Program-made: the position numbers and the translations under genes
In this document: piece by piece, positions 18,353-27,952 of the stretch
Layout of the letters: each line of letters begins with the position of its first letter
Numbering within the stretch: position 1 is the stretch's first letter
Notes under the pieces: model-generated
Databases searched by the model: none
Told to the model about the DNA's origin: nothing
The model's input: only the letters and a program-made list of their open reading frames with translations
Source of the DNA: Pseudomonadota bacterium
GTDB lineage: Bacteria > Desulfobacterota > Binatia > Binatales > Binataceae
Assembly: GCA_021324755.1 (NCBI GenBank)
Contig: JAJPIL010000026.1
Location: 30,020 to 94,019, forward strand
Reading direction: 5' to 3'
Length of the DNA: 64,000 bases

Positions 18353-18974
18353 TAAGCTCGCGAAACGTGTGACCTGCGCTTGCGGCTTGAATAAACTGAG
18401 CGATATCCTCGGGCCGGTCGAGATCGAGTGCGGCACGCCAGCAAGGAAAAATCACTTGCTCCACTCCTGCAAGGCGGCACTCACCGATGTGGCGAGCGAG
18501 GCTACGCGGCCCGAATCGCGTCTTGATTACGTCAGGCGGGCGCCTAAGGACCATGTTGGTCCCCGTGCCTTCACGCGACGGGGTCAGAACCACGCAGCGC
18601 GCTTTAGCTTGGGCCGCTTCGAACATCGCGTCAATATCGTCGGGTGTCACCAAGGGAATATCCGACAGCACGACGGCAAGCTCGCGCGCACCGGCTGCTG
18701 CCAGATGTGCGGTTGCAAACTTGACGGCAGCATTCAAGCCGCGTGGAAAACGTTCGTCAAGTGCAATCGCACCCATTTCTCGGGCCGTAGATAACATTTC
18801 TGCTTCAGAGCTTACAACCGCTACCCTGTCAGGTGAACGCGCGGCGAGTGCCGCTTCAAGTACGTCGAGGTACATCGCTCGCGCCAGAGCTCGACGTTGA
18901 GCATCCGAAAAACGTTTGCCTAATCGCGTCTTTGCGACGCTTAATGCTTTTGCAGGAATTAGCACAACGCGCAC
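18327..18974 (-). CDS. cofC: 2-phospho-L-lactate (or phosphoenolpyruvate) guanylyltransferase
   Basis: A 215-residue nucleotidyltransferase of coenzyme F420 synthesis, making the GDP-activated three-carbon unit that is joined to the deazaflavin Fo. It has the family start VVLIPAKALSVAKTRLGKRFS, VVLSDIPLVTPDDID and the GTGTNMVLRRPPD loop. An LLM-class oxidoreductase at 48-49 kb would be a user of F420. The gene stands alone; no cofD/cofE is in the window. Confidence 0.9.
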   Translation of the reverse strand: MRVVLIPAKALSVAKTRLGKRFSDAQRRALARAMYLDVLEAALAARSPDRVAVVSSEAEMLSTAREMGAIALDERFPRGLNAAVKFATAHLAAAGARELAVVLSDIPLVTPDDIDAMFEAAQAKARCVVLTPSREGTGTNMVLRRPPDVIKTRFGPRSLARHIGECRLAGVEQVIFPCWRAALDLDRPEDIAQFIQAASAGHTFRELTRLGLLGD

Positions 18975-19182
18975 AAGCTCCTCATTATAGTCAAACTGCT
19001 ATGCGTGTCATAACGCCCGAGCGCTGCCCGTGAGCCTCTCGCCAAAAAGTTTGCGCCTTTCTACCGTGTGAACATTAAGCCTGGCCGATCACCATTTCGA
19101 CGCCGACTCGCCTACCTTCGCCATAATTGTGGCTAGCGTTAACTTGTGGTGTGAGGTAAGGTTTACGAGCTCGAGAAGGTCG

Positions 19183-19473
19183 ATGCGTGCCGCTTGGATC
19201 ATGCTTATTACCGCTGGGTTATTGTTCTTTTCGTCGTGGCTCGCCAAAACTTCTAGCCGTATCCTTGCTCAAGTTGCAGCGCCTGCACCTCCAGCTCCGC
19301 TCGCGCCCTCGCAAGGAGGTGCACTTCGGTTGGCGCCGGGGCAGTATCAAGGTCTTGGGGCCGAGAACACGGACCAAAGCTTGGAAAATCCGTATCGCTG
19401 GAATGCCGCGCCGCCAGTAACTCCTTTCGTTTTTCCGGTGACTCCGATCCCTATGTTAACTCCCCATCCATAG
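19183..19473 (+). CDS. Short exported Pro-rich hypothetical protein
   Basis: About 96 residues from the ATG at 19183, which has an AGAAGG ribosome site. It has a hydrophobic signal segment (IMLITAGLLFFSSWLA) and then a Pro/Ala-rich low-complexity tail (APAPPAPLAPSQGG) ending in repeated PVTP/TP motifs. I do not recognise a family. It is probably a periplasmic or envelope protein; function unknown. Confidence 0.5.
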   Translation: MRAAWIMLITAGLLFFSSWLAKTSSRILAQVAAPAPPAPLAPSQGGALRLAPGQYQGLGAENTDQSLENPYRWNAAPPVTPFVFPVTPIPMLTPHP

Positions 19474-19939
19474 CGAGGATGCATCTGCCGCCTGTGCCGG
19501 AATACGGGCGTCGTGCAAATGGCTCGGTTTGGCTTCGAAGTTGCGACATCTCTGGGAGATTGTAGAAACGCGGAGGTTAGGTCGTAGCGCACTGGCGGAA
19601 AACACGTCAAGTTTTAGTGGTTTCTTCGCAGCACTCGAAATCCTTTTCCGTTGCTCGATTCAGCCACTGGGCTCCGGTTACGTTTCGTTTTTTAAGGCCT
19701 TGTCACTGTTAAGGATGGTGTGCAGAGTGGGAAATTTATAGGCGCCCAGTTGCGAGCGCTTGACTAAAATTCGCTTGGCGTCCAAAGTTTCAGTTGGTTG
19801 CAGAAGCACTGTCGAGAGATCAACCGCGCAAGTTTATCCCTTTGTTCGCTATGCTACGAGGGGGTTAATTTGCACCCTAACAATGTTGGGCGAATTTCGT
19901 AACGCTTCTGCGAGTTCGACTATGATGCGAGAAGTACCA
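19474..19939. other. Spacer before the TPR lipoprotein
   Basis: About 465 bases with no supported gene. The open frame leading into the next gene has no ribosome site and its translation is unlike a protein domain. Confidence 0.35.
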
Positions 19940-20851
19940 GTGAAAAAGTACGCAAGATGGGTGTCGTGGTGCGGCCGCGTTTTGGCGGCGGCGTTGTTGG
20001 CGGGTGTGGCGGTCGGATGTCATCGCGACTCAGTGGGGAGATACCTGGAGGCTGGACGGGAGGCGATGCAGCACAATCGCCTTGGGCAAGCAGAGCAAAA
20101 CCTGAACGCTGCGGAAAAACTCGCCCCATCCGATCCGAAGGTTCATCGCGCGCTCGGGGAGTTTTATGTATTGAAACACAATACAGACGCGGCTCGCCAA
20201 GAGTTTACGCGTGCGATCGAGCTAGATCCCAAAGATATAGCTTCGCGCCTGGAACTTGCTCGCTTGCTTGTCCAATTGTCGCGGATCGGGTCCGCGCAGG
20301 AGCAGTACCTGGCCGTAGTAGCCTACGATCCGGCTAACGTCGACGCTCATTTCGGCCTTGGCGAGATCTACCGCTCCCAGGGCAAGGCCGACGAGGCCGA
20401 GCGCGAATTGCGAACCGTCCTGGGTCTGGCTCCCAAGGACGCAGAAGCCCATTACGCACTGGCGATGCTCTTAAGTTCTCAGAGCGGGCGCCAGCAGGAA
20501 GCCCAGGCGGAGCTGATGACCGTACGCGCGCTAAATCCGAGCCTGTTGCCGCCTACGACGGTTGTCAATGAGGCCAATCCGGCTCCATCCAACCCAGCCC
20601 AAGCTCAGTCGTCTAAACCGCAGCCTAATGCTGCGGAGGCCGCGGCTGAAAAGATAAAGTCAGTCAAGCAAAAACGGTTTTTGCTGTCGCACGACTCGCC
20701 CGTCTATAACGACCCCGACGAGAAAAGCAAAGTGGTCGCGCGAGTTCACCGCGGAAAGTACGTTATGGTGACTGGCGTCGGCGACAAGTGGTTGAGGGTA
20801 AGATTACGTACCGGTATCGTGGGCTTTATCCCCATTACCGCAGTCGAATAA
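19940..20851 (+). CDS. TPR-repeat lipoprotein with C-terminal SH3b domain
   Basis: A 303-residue protein starting at GTG 19940 (GAGAAG upstream). The lipobox LLAGVAVGC gives a lipid-modified C27, so it is membrane-anchored on the periplasmic side. Residues about 35-190 are four to five tetratricopeptide repeats (for example LGQAEQNLNAAEKLAPSDP). A Pro/Ala/Gln linker follows, then a bacterial SH3-like domain (VVARVHRGKYVMVTGVG). The pattern suggests an envelope scaffold that binds other proteins or peptidoglycan; no specific partner can be named. An ATG 15 bases upstream is an equally possible start. Confidence 0.8.
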   Translation: MKKYARWVSWCGRVLAAALLAGVAVGCHRDSVGRYLEAGREAMQHNRLGQAEQNLNAAEKLAPSDPKVHRALGEFYVLKHNTDAARQEFTRAIELDPKDIASRLELARLLVQLSRIGSAQEQYLAVVAYDPANVDAHFGLGEIYRSQGKADEAERELRTVLGLAPKDAEAHYALAMLLSSQSGRQQEAQAELMTVRALNPSLLPPTTVVNEANPAPSNPAQAQSSKPQPNAAEAAAEKIKSVKQKRFLLSHDSPVYNDPDEKSKVVARVHRGKYVMVTGVGDKWLRVRLRTGIVGFIPITAVE

Positions 20852-20892
20852 TTAAGCGGAGCGGTCGGAACGATACCTAGAAAACAAAAGGG

Positions 20893-21609
20893 ATGAAGGA
20901 TATGGTCGAGGTTGAGATCGCACAGGAAATGTTGAGTTTTCCCGGACCTGCCTGCGAGCTCGAGGCCTGGATTGCGAAGCCTGTTCAAGGCGGGCCGTTT
21001 CCAGCGGTCGTGGTGATCCAGGAATGGTGGGGACTGAATGACCATATCAAGGATGTTGCGTCGCGGTTTGCTAGAGAGGGCTACTTCGCCGTGGCGCCCG
21101 ACCTGTACTCGCGGCTTGGGCACAAGGTTACGGCCGATCCTAATGAAGCAGCGCAACTTATGATGTCGCTTCAAAAGCGCGACGGCGTGGCTGATTTGAA
21201 GAGCACCGTGGAGTGGGTGGGCCAGCGCAAGGAGGTTAACGGCCAGAAGGTTGGAGTGATCGGGTTTTGCATGGGCGGCAGCTATGCGCTGCTTCTGGCC
21301 TGCGCGAGCGATAAAGTAAATGCGGTAGCGGCGTTTTATGGAGAGGTCCCCGACGACGCGGAACTCGCAAAGCTTTCCTGCCCCGTCCTTTATTTCTGGG
21401 GCGACCAAGATCCCTGGATCAAGCGCCAAGACGTAGAGCGTTTAGCCGCAGTCCTCAAGAAGCGCTCGGTGCCCGGTGAGGTGAAAATCTATGAGGGGCG
21501 CCAACACGCGTTCTTTAATGATACGCGTAAGGACGTCTACGATGAGGCAGCGGCTAAGGATGCATGGGCCCGCGTGCTTGACCTGTTCGCGCGCCACTTG
21601 CGGAGCTGA
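20893..21609 (+). CDS. Dienelactone hydrolase family protein
   Basis: A 238-residue alpha/beta hydrolase. The Cys nucleophile lies in GFCMGGSYA (C126), the Asp in WGDQDPW (about 177) and the His in RQHAFFN (about 207): the complete Cys-Asp-His triad of carboxymethylenebutenolidase. The N-terminal VIQEWWGLNDHIK and APDLYSR are typical. Such enzymes open dienelactones in chlorocatechol pathways, but many relatives have broader esterase roles. No other ring-cleavage gene is adjacent. Confidence 0.88.
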   Translation: MKDMVEVEIAQEMLSFPGPACELEAWIAKPVQGGPFPAVVVIQEWWGLNDHIKDVASRFAREGYFAVAPDLYSRLGHKVTADPNEAAQLMMSLQKRDGVADLKSTVEWVGQRKEVNGQKVGVIGFCMGGSYALLLACASDKVNAVAAFYGEVPDDAELAKLSCPVLYFWGDQDPWIKRQDVERLAAVLKKRSVPGEVKIYEGRQHAFFNDTRKDVYDEAAAKDAWARVLDLFARHLRS

Positions 21610-21624
21610 CAGCATCAGAGCCGC

Positions 21625-22476
21625 TTAAGGTTTTCGACAGTCGGCCAAATCAAGCAGCTCGCGTGCGGTCTTCAGACCGAGCGCGCGGGCGCGATCGAGC
21701 ATAAGCAAAAGAAGCTGCGCGGCGAGATGTGCGTCGCCATAGGCTCGATGGCGTCGGCCCTGCTTTAAGTTGAAAGCGCGGGCGAGGGAGTCGAGGCTAT
21801 ACGAGCCTAACCTGGGGAACAAAGTGCGCGAAAGTTTTAACGTACAAAGGACGGGGTTTTTGATGCCCAGGTGAAACAGGCGACGAAACTCGAGATCTAT
21901 GAACTTTACGTCGAACGCCGCATTGTGAGCGGTTAACACGTCAAGGCCGAGAAATTGTCTAAAAGATGGTAGAACTTCCTCTATGGGTGGGGCACTTCTT
22001 AGGGTTGACTCGCGAATGCCGGTCAGACGGCTTACGAACGAACTTAGTTTACCTTCGGGTTTCACAAGGCTCTGGAAGCTGGCGGTAATTTTGTAGCCAA
22101 TTACTCGAAAGGCTCCTATCTCAATAATTTGTCCTGCTTGCGTCGCTAGACCATTCGTTTCGAGATCGACGACAACAAAACCAGCCTCGTCGATCGGTGC
22201 CTGGGCGCTATCGAAGGATTGCACGCGCCATTTGCCTGATGTCGAATCGAAAGCAAAATTCGGATCGGCACCGAGCAGCTCGTGAAATATAGCCCGTGCG
22301 ATTGGCTTCGATCGGGGCGGGTTCGAAAAAAGCAACTGCAGAAGTTCGTCTTCGCTTTGTCCCGAAGGATGGCGGCGAAGATGAGCGTACAAACGTTCTC
22401 TGAGCGAGAATGGGCTATCACCGAGTGACGCTGGATCGCTAGTTGGGGCCGCGGGGATGCTTTTTTGGAAGAGCAT
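21625..22476 (-). CDS. DnaQ-like (DEDDh) 3'-5' exonuclease
   Basis: A 283-residue protein. The N-terminal 90 residues resemble a small winged-helix region (LRRHPSGQSEDELLQLLF). The exonuclease domain follows: ExoI VVDLETNGLATQAGQIIEIGA, ExoII LTAHNAAFDVKFIDLEF and ExoIII HRAYGDAHLAAQLL, all metal ligands present. It resembles DNA polymerase III epsilon or the exonuclease half of UvrC/Cho-associated proteins. It could proofread or act in repair. Convergent with the dienelactone hydrolase. Confidence 0.85.
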   Translation of the reverse strand: MLFQKSIPAAPTSDPASLGDSPFSLRERLYAHLRRHPSGQSEDELLQLLFSNPPRSKPIARAIFHELLGADPNFAFDSTSGKWRVQSFDSAQAPIDEAGFVVVDLETNGLATQAGQIIEIGAFRVIGYKITASFQSLVKPEGKLSSFVSRLTGIRESTLRSAPPIEEVLPSFRQFLGLDVLTAHNAAFDVKFIDLEFRRLFHLGIKNPVLCTLKLSRTLFPRLGSYSLDSLARAFNLKQGRRHRAYGDAHLAAQLLLLMLDRARALGLKTARELLDLADCRKP

Positions 22477-22552
22477 ACCTAGGTCTGTTCAGCAACCTTA
22501 TGGCGGCACGCAAGGGTTGCGGAAACGGAAGAGTCCAGTTCCGATGCGCTAA

Positions 22553-22579
22553 TTGACAGCCTGCGTTGCCTGCTATAGC
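22553..22579 (+). promoter_or_regulatory. Promoter of rplU-rpmA
   Basis: A perfect TTGACA (22553-22558), then an extended -10 TGCTATAGC with the hexamer at 22574-22579, spacer 15. The rplU ATG follows 25 bases on, leaving a very short leader. Confidence 0.55.
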
Positions 22580-22603
22580 CTCAAGGTAAGCAGAATCTGG
22601 TCT

Positions 22604-22921
22604 ATGTTTGCAATTGTAAAGACGGGCGGCAAACAATACCGTGTAAGCGTTGGTGGTCAGCTCATCGTCGAGCGGATCGAGGGTGAAGTGGGGCAGGAAG
22701 TCACCCTTGACCAAGTGTTGGCTATTGACGGTGATGGTCAGCGGCGAATTGGAACACCCGTAGTGCCCGGCGCTCAGGTGCGTGCGAAAATACTTGCGCA
22801 GCCGCGCGGCACGAAGGTCATTGTATTTAAGAAGAAGCGGCGCAAAAATTACCGCCGCAAGCGAGGCCACCGACAAGAGCTTACCGTTTTGAAGGTTACG
22901 GAGATCTGCTGTGGCTCATAA
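22604..22921 (+). CDS. rplU: 50S ribosomal protein L21
   Basis: A 105-residue large-subunit protein (bL21) that binds 23S rRNA. It begins [14 protein letters not shown] and ends with the typical basic tail [17 protein letters not shown] start it at the ATG at 22604 rather than 17 codons earlier, because the family start is exact. It overlaps rpmA by 11 bases. Confidence 0.97.
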   Translation: MFAIVKTGGKQYRVSVGGQLIVERIEGEVGQEVTLDQVLAIDGDGQRRIGTPVVPGAQVRAKILAQPRGTKVIVFKKKRRKNYRRKRGHRQELTVLKVTEICCGS

Positions 22922-23213
22922 GAAAGGTCAAGGTTCAACTAGGAACGGCCGAGACAGTCCAGGGCAGCGTCGCGGCATAAAGCGTTTTGCGGGCGAATTT
23001 GTGCGAGCCGGGAATATTCTCGTACGCCAGCTCGGGACGAAGATTCATCCGGGCCGGAACGTCGGCATGGGCCGAGATTTCACCCTGTACGCGCGCGTGG
23101 ATGGGATCGTGAAGTATCGAACCCGAGGCGATGGGCGTAAGGAGGTTGAAGTGTTGGCGTTGAGGCCCGGCGAGATTCAAACCTCAACCCAGGAGGCTGC
23201 GGGGCTAGCCTAG
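22911..23213 (+). CDS. rpmA: 50S ribosomal protein L27
   Basis: A 100-residue bL27 whose N-terminus reaches the peptidyl-transferase centre. It has [16 protein letters not shown] directly at the start, so no Firmicute-type cleavable N-extension is present. The GTG start lies within the end of rplU. The C-terminus is somewhat longer than usual ([13 protein letters not shown]). Confidence 0.97.
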   Translation: MAHKKGQGSTRNGRDSPGQRRGIKRFAGEFVRAGNILVRQLGTKIHPGRNVGMGRDFTLYARVDGIVKYRTRGDGRKEVEVLALRPGEIQTSTQEAAGLA

Positions 23214-23375
23214 CCCTGGCAAGTTTACATTGCTCTCTCGTCAAGGTGCGCACGTCCCTGCCGCGCCTTGAAGGTCTTGTTACGGCGCGCTACAACGCTT
23301 TGTCGCGTCTTCCGGCGTTCTTTGCTCCCTTAGGCTGTGGCGCTTTGTCATAGCCTGTATAATCCCATTCTAGAG

Positions 23376-24398
23376 ATGGCTCGTTTCGTTGATGAAGCGC
23401 GAGTGTTCGTACGCGCCGGCAAAGGCGGGGACGGAGCGATCGCGTTTTTGCGGGAGAAGTTTCGCCCTTTCGGCGGACCCGCCGGAGGCGACGGGGGCAA
23501 GGGGGGCGACGTAGTGTTTGAGGCCGACGAAGGCAGCCTCACCCTGCTCGATTTCAAGTATCGTCCAGTGTTAATTGCCAAAAACGGCGAAAACGGGCGG
23601 GGTAAGGGACAGCACGGTCGCTCGGGAGACGACCTCGTAGTCAAAGTGCCCGTCGGAACGGTCGTTCTGGATGAGGCTACCGGAGAGGTAATTGCGGAGC
23701 TTCTGGCAGACGGTCAGCGGGCTGTCGTCGCCAAAGGCGGCCGTGGAGGCTTGGGTAACAAACATTTCGCTACCCCAACTTGCCGTGCACCGCGAATAGC
23801 TACGCCCGGACGTCCGGGAGAGGAACGCTACCTGCGTCTAGAGCTCAAGTTGATAGCCGACGTTGGGCTGGTAGGGTTGCCAAATGCTGGCAAGTCGACC
23901 TTGCTCGCTGCGCTAACCGGCGCGAAGCCCAAAATTGCACCTTATCCGTTTACAACTCTGGTGCCGAATCTTGGGCGCGTAATTACGGATTTAGGTCAAG
24001 GATACACCGTTGCTGATATACCTGGATTGATCAAGGGAGCTCACCTTGGACAGGGTCTGGGTATTCGATTCTTGCGCCATTTGGCGCGCACTCGAGCTCT
24101 CGTCTTTGTCGTGGATATTGCTTCAGATGTCGAGACGGCCCTATCAACGCTCAAGCAGGAACTTGAAGCTTTCGACCACTCTCTGCTCGAGCGCCCATCG
24201 ATTGTCGCACTGAACAAGGTTGACCTGGTAACTAGCGACGTTGTGGCCGACAAGATTGCGCAGGCAAAACTTATGGGGTTGGGCGATGTATACCCGATTT
24301 CGGCGCGCTATCAAAAAGGGCTAGCCGCATTGGTCGAGGCCGTAAAGGCGAAAGTAGCAGGGTTGCTCGCAAGTTCGAATGTCGCAACTGGCGTATAA
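23376..24398 (+). CDS. obgE: Obg-family GTPase
   Basis: A 340-residue ribosome-assembly and stress GTPase. The N-terminal glycine-rich OBG fold (VRAGKGGDGAIAFLREKF, GPAGGDGGKGGDV) is complete. The G domain carries GLPNAGKST (G1), DIPGLIKGA (G3) and NKVD (G4). It ends right after the G domain with no OCT extension, the short form of the family. The ATG at 23376 gives the family start. It overlaps proB by 20 bases. Confidence 0.95.
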   Translation: MARFVDEARVFVRAGKGGDGAIAFLREKFRPFGGPAGGDGGKGGDVVFEADEGSLTLLDFKYRPVLIAKNGENGRGKGQHGRSGDDLVVKVPVGTVVLDEATGEVIAELLADGQRAVVAKGGRGGLGNKHFATPTCRAPRIATPGRPGEERYLRLELKLIADVGLVGLPNAGKSTLLAALTGAKPKIAPYPFTTLVPNLGRVITDLGQGYTVADIPGLIKGAHLGQGLGIRFLRHLARTRALVFVVDIASDVETALSTLKQELEAFDHSLLERPSIVALNKVDLVTSDVVADKIAQAKLMGLGDVYPISARYQKGLAALVEAVKAKVAGLLASSNVATGV

Positions 24399-25524
24399 GG
24401 CGCAAATCTTTCGAGGCGTTCGGCGCCTGGTGCTCAAGGTCGGTAGCGGCGTACTTGCTGACGATTATGGGCCGCGGCGCGAGGTGGTTGGACGAATTGC
24501 CGCCGAAGTGGCCTTGCAAATGCGCCAAGGCAGAAACGTGATAGTCGTGACTTCAGGAGCGGTGGCGGCCGGAAAGATTCGGCTTGGGACCGCTCGCAAC
24601 AGCGGTGCCGTAGTTTTCCGACAGGCCGCCGCCGCGGTGGGTCAGATTGAGCTGATGCGGATTTATTCCGAAGAATTATCGGCCCGGGGACTGCTTGCGG
24701 CTCAGCTTTTGCTCACCCATGAAGATCTTGCAGACCGCCGCCGGCGCGAGAACGCACTGCGCACGATCGAGACTCTGCTCAAACATGGGGCCGTACCGAT
24801 CGTGAACGAAAACGACACCGTGGCGGTAGAAGAGATTCGCTTCGGCGACAATGATCGGCTCTCCGCCTTGGTCGCGGTACTTGTTCAGGCAGACTTGCTT
24901 GTAATTTTGAGCGACGTTGATGGAGTCTTGACCGGAGATCCTCGACGACGAAGCGACGCGCGTCGGATACCTCTGATTCCTGACGCTCAGGCTGAAATAA
25001 AGGGCGTGGTTACCGATGGAGTTGGGCCCAAGGGTACTGGCGGTATGGCGTCCAAGCTTAAGGCTGCGCAAGAGGCGACGCGAGCGGGAACGCCAGTTAT
25101 TATCGCCTCCGGACTTGACCCTCGGGGGCTTTCGGATGCCCTTGACCCACTGAAGGAGACCGGGACGCTCATCCTGCCCGCGCGCCGGCAGCTTAATCGT
25201 CGCAAGCACTGGATCGCGTATGCGCTTAAGCCTGCCGGTGTGCTCACACTGGACCGCGGCGCCACCGAGGCACTCAAGCGTAACGGCAAAAGCCTTCTGC
25301 CCTCGGGCATAAAAGAGGTAAGCGGTGACTTTCAAAGTGGGGACTGTGTTGCGCTAGTCGACGAGCAGGGTGATGAATTCGGCCGTGGTTTGGTTAATTA
25401 TCCCGCAGCGGACATAATTAAGCTAAAGGGCAGGCGGACGGCCGATATCGCGCGCGTGCTCGGTTATAAAATCGCCGACGAAATTATCCATCGCGACAAT
25501 TTGGTACTGCTCAAAGACGTATGA
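24379..25524 (+). CDS. proB: Glutamate 5-kinase
   Basis: A 381-residue kinase for the first step of proline synthesis. The amino-acid-kinase domain (1-260) shows VLKVGSGVLADD, VTSGAVAAGKI, NENDTVAVEEIRFGDND and GTGGMASKLKAA. A PUA domain follows (about 285-370), as in E. coli. It is translationally linked to obgE (20-base overlap) and proA (4-base ATGA overlap). Confidence 0.95.
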   Translation: MSQLAYKAQIFRGVRRLVLKVGSGVLADDYGPRREVVGRIAAEVALQMRQGRNVIVVTSGAVAAGKIRLGTARNSGAVVFRQAAAAVGQIELMRIYSEELSARGLLAAQLLLTHEDLADRRRRENALRTIETLLKHGAVPIVNENDTVAVEEIRFGDNDRLSALVAVLVQADLLVILSDVDGVLTGDPRRRSDARRIPLIPDAQAEIKGVVTDGVGPKGTGGMASKLKAAQEATRAGTPVIIASGLDPRGLSDALDPLKETGTLILPARRQLNRRKHWIAYALKPAGVLTLDRGATEALKRNGKSLLPSGIKEVSGDFQSGDCVALVDEQGDEFGRGLVNYPAADIIKLKGRRTADIARVLGYKIADEIIHRDNLVLLKDV

Positions 25525-26777
25525 CGGAACTTGAAAACGCCTTGGAAGAAGCGCTGCGCCAAGCCCGGGAGGCCGCCCGCACGCTGGCGCTTGCAACCGG
25601 GAGCGCTAAAGACAAGGCGCTTTTGCTGTTGCGCGACGGCTTGCTGCAAAATAAGGAACGTATCCTGGCCGCCAACGCTTTCGATTGTGAGCAGGCCAAA
25701 GCCTCAGGGCGCACAAGTGCCTTCGTTGACCGCTTGAAGCTCGATTCTGCGCGGCTCGAGGCGATGGCGCGGGGTGTCGAGCAGGTGGCGATGCTGCCCG
25801 ACCCGGTGGGCGAAGTAATCGCCGGATGGCGCAGGCCGAACGGGCTCGAAATCATTCAAGTTCGGGTTCCGTTGGGGGTGGTCGCCGTGATTTACGAATC
25901 CAGACCAAACGTCACGGTCGACGCGGCTTGTCTTGGGATGAAAGCTGGTAACGCGGTGGTGTTGCGCGGCGGCAGCGACGCGATCCGAACCAATCGCGAG
26001 CTTGCAAGCATAATCTCGAGCTCTCTCGCCGGGGCGGGATTGCCGTCATGTGGGGTAACCTTTATCGATCAGACTTCGCGCGAGGTTATCCAGGTCCTCA
26101 AACGCCGCAGCGACCTAGTTGACCTGATTATCCCGCGTGGTGGCAGCGAGCTTAAGCAGGCGCTGGCCGGCTCGGCCGTGCCCGTACTGCCCCATTTCGA
26201 CGGCATTTGCCACACCTACGTGGATCGGTCGGCTGATTTAAAGATGGCCGAAGAGATCTGCGTCAACGCCAAGTGCAGCCGCCCGAGCGTATGTAACGCG
26301 ATGGAGAATCTTCTGGTCCACCGCGACATTGCGCGGCCGTTTCTCCGCGCCCTCGACCTAAGGCTCGAAGCCTTTGGCGTTGAAGTTCGAGGCTGCGAGC
26401 GCACGTGCGAGATTTTACCCAGGGCAGTTCCGGCCACCGACGAGGACTGGCGTACCGAGTACCTCGATCTGGTGCTTGCGGTCAAGGTGGTGGACAGTCT
26501 GGACGAAGCGCTGAGCTTCATAAACCGACATAGCTCCGGCTTGGCGGACGCTATTGTCACCAATGACTTAGCTGCGGCGGAGCGCTTTTCGCGCGAAATC
26601 GATTCGGCTGCGGTATTCATCAACGCGTCGACGCGCTTTACGGACGGTTTCGAATTTGGTTTCGGCGCGGAAACGGGAATCTCGACCCATCGCCTGCATG
26701 CCCGGGGGCCGATGGGGCTGCGCGAGCTGACGACCTATAAGTACGTGGTTCGCGGAAGTGGACAGGTCCGCCTCTAG
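25521..26777 (+). CDS. proA: Gamma-glutamyl phosphate reductase
   Basis: A 418-residue NADPH-dependent aldehyde-dehydrogenase-fold enzyme for the second proline step. Features: VPLGVVAVIYESRPNVTVDA, DLIIPRGGS, the catalytic Cys region NAKCSRPSVCNAME (canonically NAKTQRPGVCNA) and HRLHARGPMGLRELTTYKY at the end. It shares ATGA with proB. Confidence 0.96.
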   Translation: MTELENALEEALRQAREAARTLALATGSAKDKALLLLRDGLLQNKERILAANAFDCEQAKASGRTSAFVDRLKLDSARLEAMARGVEQVAMLPDPVGEVIAGWRRPNGLEIIQVRVPLGVVAVIYESRPNVTVDAACLGMKAGNAVVLRGGSDAIRTNRELASIISSSLAGAGLPSCGVTFIDQTSREVIQVLKRRSDLVDLIIPRGGSELKQALAGSAVPVLPHFDGICHTYVDRSADLKMAEEICVNAKCSRPSVCNAMENLLVHRDIARPFLRALDLRLEAFGVEVRGCERTCEILPRAVPATDEDWRTEYLDLVLAVKVVDSLDEALSFINRHSSGLADAIVTNDLAAAERFSREIDSAAVFINASTRFTDGFEFGFGAETGISTHRLHARGPMGLRELTTYKYVVRGSGQVRL

Positions 26778-26812
26778 CTGACGTCGCAATCCACCTAACG
26801 GCGGGGAAGACG

Positions 26813-27451
26813 ATGCGCATCGGGCTGTTTGGAGGCACGTTCAATCCGATCCATATCGGTCATTTGCGAGCAGCTGAGGAGGTTCGCGAGGCGATGGGCC
26901 TCGATCTCGTTTATTTCATTCCATGCGGCAACCCGCCTCATAAGTCCGATGACGATCTGGCACCGGCAGATCGTCGGCTCGAGATGGTGCGGCTGGCGAC
27001 CAAAAACAATTGGCACTTCATGGTCTCCGACGTCGAGATCAGGCGTGGCGGGCCTAGTTACACGATCGACACTGTACGCTTTTTTCTGAGCAGCTTTCGA
27101 CACCGCTCAGAGTGGTTTCTGATGATGGGTCTCGATGCCTTCCGGGAGCTCAGAACTTGGAAGGATGCCAAAACCCTGACGACGCTATGCAACATCGTAG
27201 TTCATACGCGGGATTTTGGCGAAGAAGGGCAGTTACCCGAAGGCGCACTTGCCGAATTGAATTACTTTGGCTACACAAAAGTTGATGGGCATTACGTTAA
27301 TTCGAGCCGACGCGAGCTTCACTTCGTCAAAACGACTTATCTGCCCATCTCCGCTACTCGGATTCGGGAAACGATCCGACAGGGTCGCTCGATTCGCTAC
27401 CTCGTTTCCTCTGAAGTTGCCGAATACATTTTGCACCATCGTCTGTATTAG
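26813..27451 (+). CDS. nadD: Nicotinate-nucleotide adenylyltransferase
   Basis: A 212-residue NaMN adenylyltransferase of NAD synthesis. It has GGTFNPIHIGHLRAAEE (HxGH nucleotide-binding motif) near the start, the PPHKSDDDLAPADRRLEM loop and the C-terminal ISATRIRETIRQG (canonical ISSTxIR). GGGGAAG precedes the ATG. It follows proA and precedes rsfS, the classic order. Confidence 0.95.
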   Translation: MRIGLFGGTFNPIHIGHLRAAEEVREAMGLDLVYFIPCGNPPHKSDDDLAPADRRLEMVRLATKNNWHFMVSDVEIRRGGPSYTIDTVRFFLSSFRHRSEWFLMMGLDAFRELRTWKDAKTLTTLCNIVVHTRDFGEEGQLPEGALAELNYFGYTKVDGHYVNSSRRELHFVKTTYLPISATRIRETIRQGRSIRYLVSSEVAEYILHHRLY

Positions 27452-27469
27452 TTGCATTCGGCGTTTTAT

Positions 27470-27868
27470 ATGAACGCGTTTGAAAAGGCGCTGCTTATCG
27501 TTGAGGCTGCGTTAAACAAGAAGTCACACGATGTAGTCGTCCTTCAGATAGAGCACCTGGCATCGATCGCAGATTACTTTGTCATCGCAAGTGGGCTTTC
27601 AACCGTGCAAGTGGCGGCAATTGTCCAAGGCATCGAAGAGCGCTTGCAGCAAGAGGGCATCGTGCCTCTGTCCGTAGAGGGGCTGCCGCACGCCCACTGG
27701 GTTGCGCTCGACTACGACGACGTCGTAATACATGTCTTCTACGAGCCGGTTCGTGAGGTTTACCGCCTGGAGAGCATCTGGGGCGATGCTTCGTTTGTCG
27801 CCTTGCCCGAGCCCCTGCGTACTCAAGCGCAGAGTTTGAGTTCGCGCCTGGTTGCGCCTCGCGCGTAG
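27470..27868 (+). CDS. rsfS: Ribosomal silencing factor RsfS
   Basis: A 132-residue factor that binds L14 and blocks subunit joining in starvation. Family motifs: KKSHDVVVLQIEHLASIADYFVIASG, then HAHWVALDYDDVVIHVFYEPVREVYRLESIWGDA in pieces, typical of DUF143. The ATG at 27470 is preferred; a TTG six codons upstream is an alternative. It closes the rplU-rsfS cluster. Confidence 0.93.
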   Translation: MNAFEKALLIVEAALNKKSHDVVVLQIEHLASIADYFVIASGLSTVQVAAIVQGIEERLQQEGIVPLSVEGLPHAHWVALDYDDVVIHVFYEPVREVYRLESIWGDASFVALPEPLRTQAQSLSSRLVAPRA

Positions 27869-27952
27869 GAAAAGCTCTCGGCCCGCAGCGTGGAGCATTT
27901 TCGCTGTCGCTTGGAACGTCCAGGCAAACGAAAGGGGATAGCGACAATCGCC

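Noticed and set aside
19760..19939. Longer start for the TPR lipoprotein
   Set aside because: The added 60 residues have no signal-like character and would bury the lipobox; the GTG at 19940 gives a normal lipoprotein leader.
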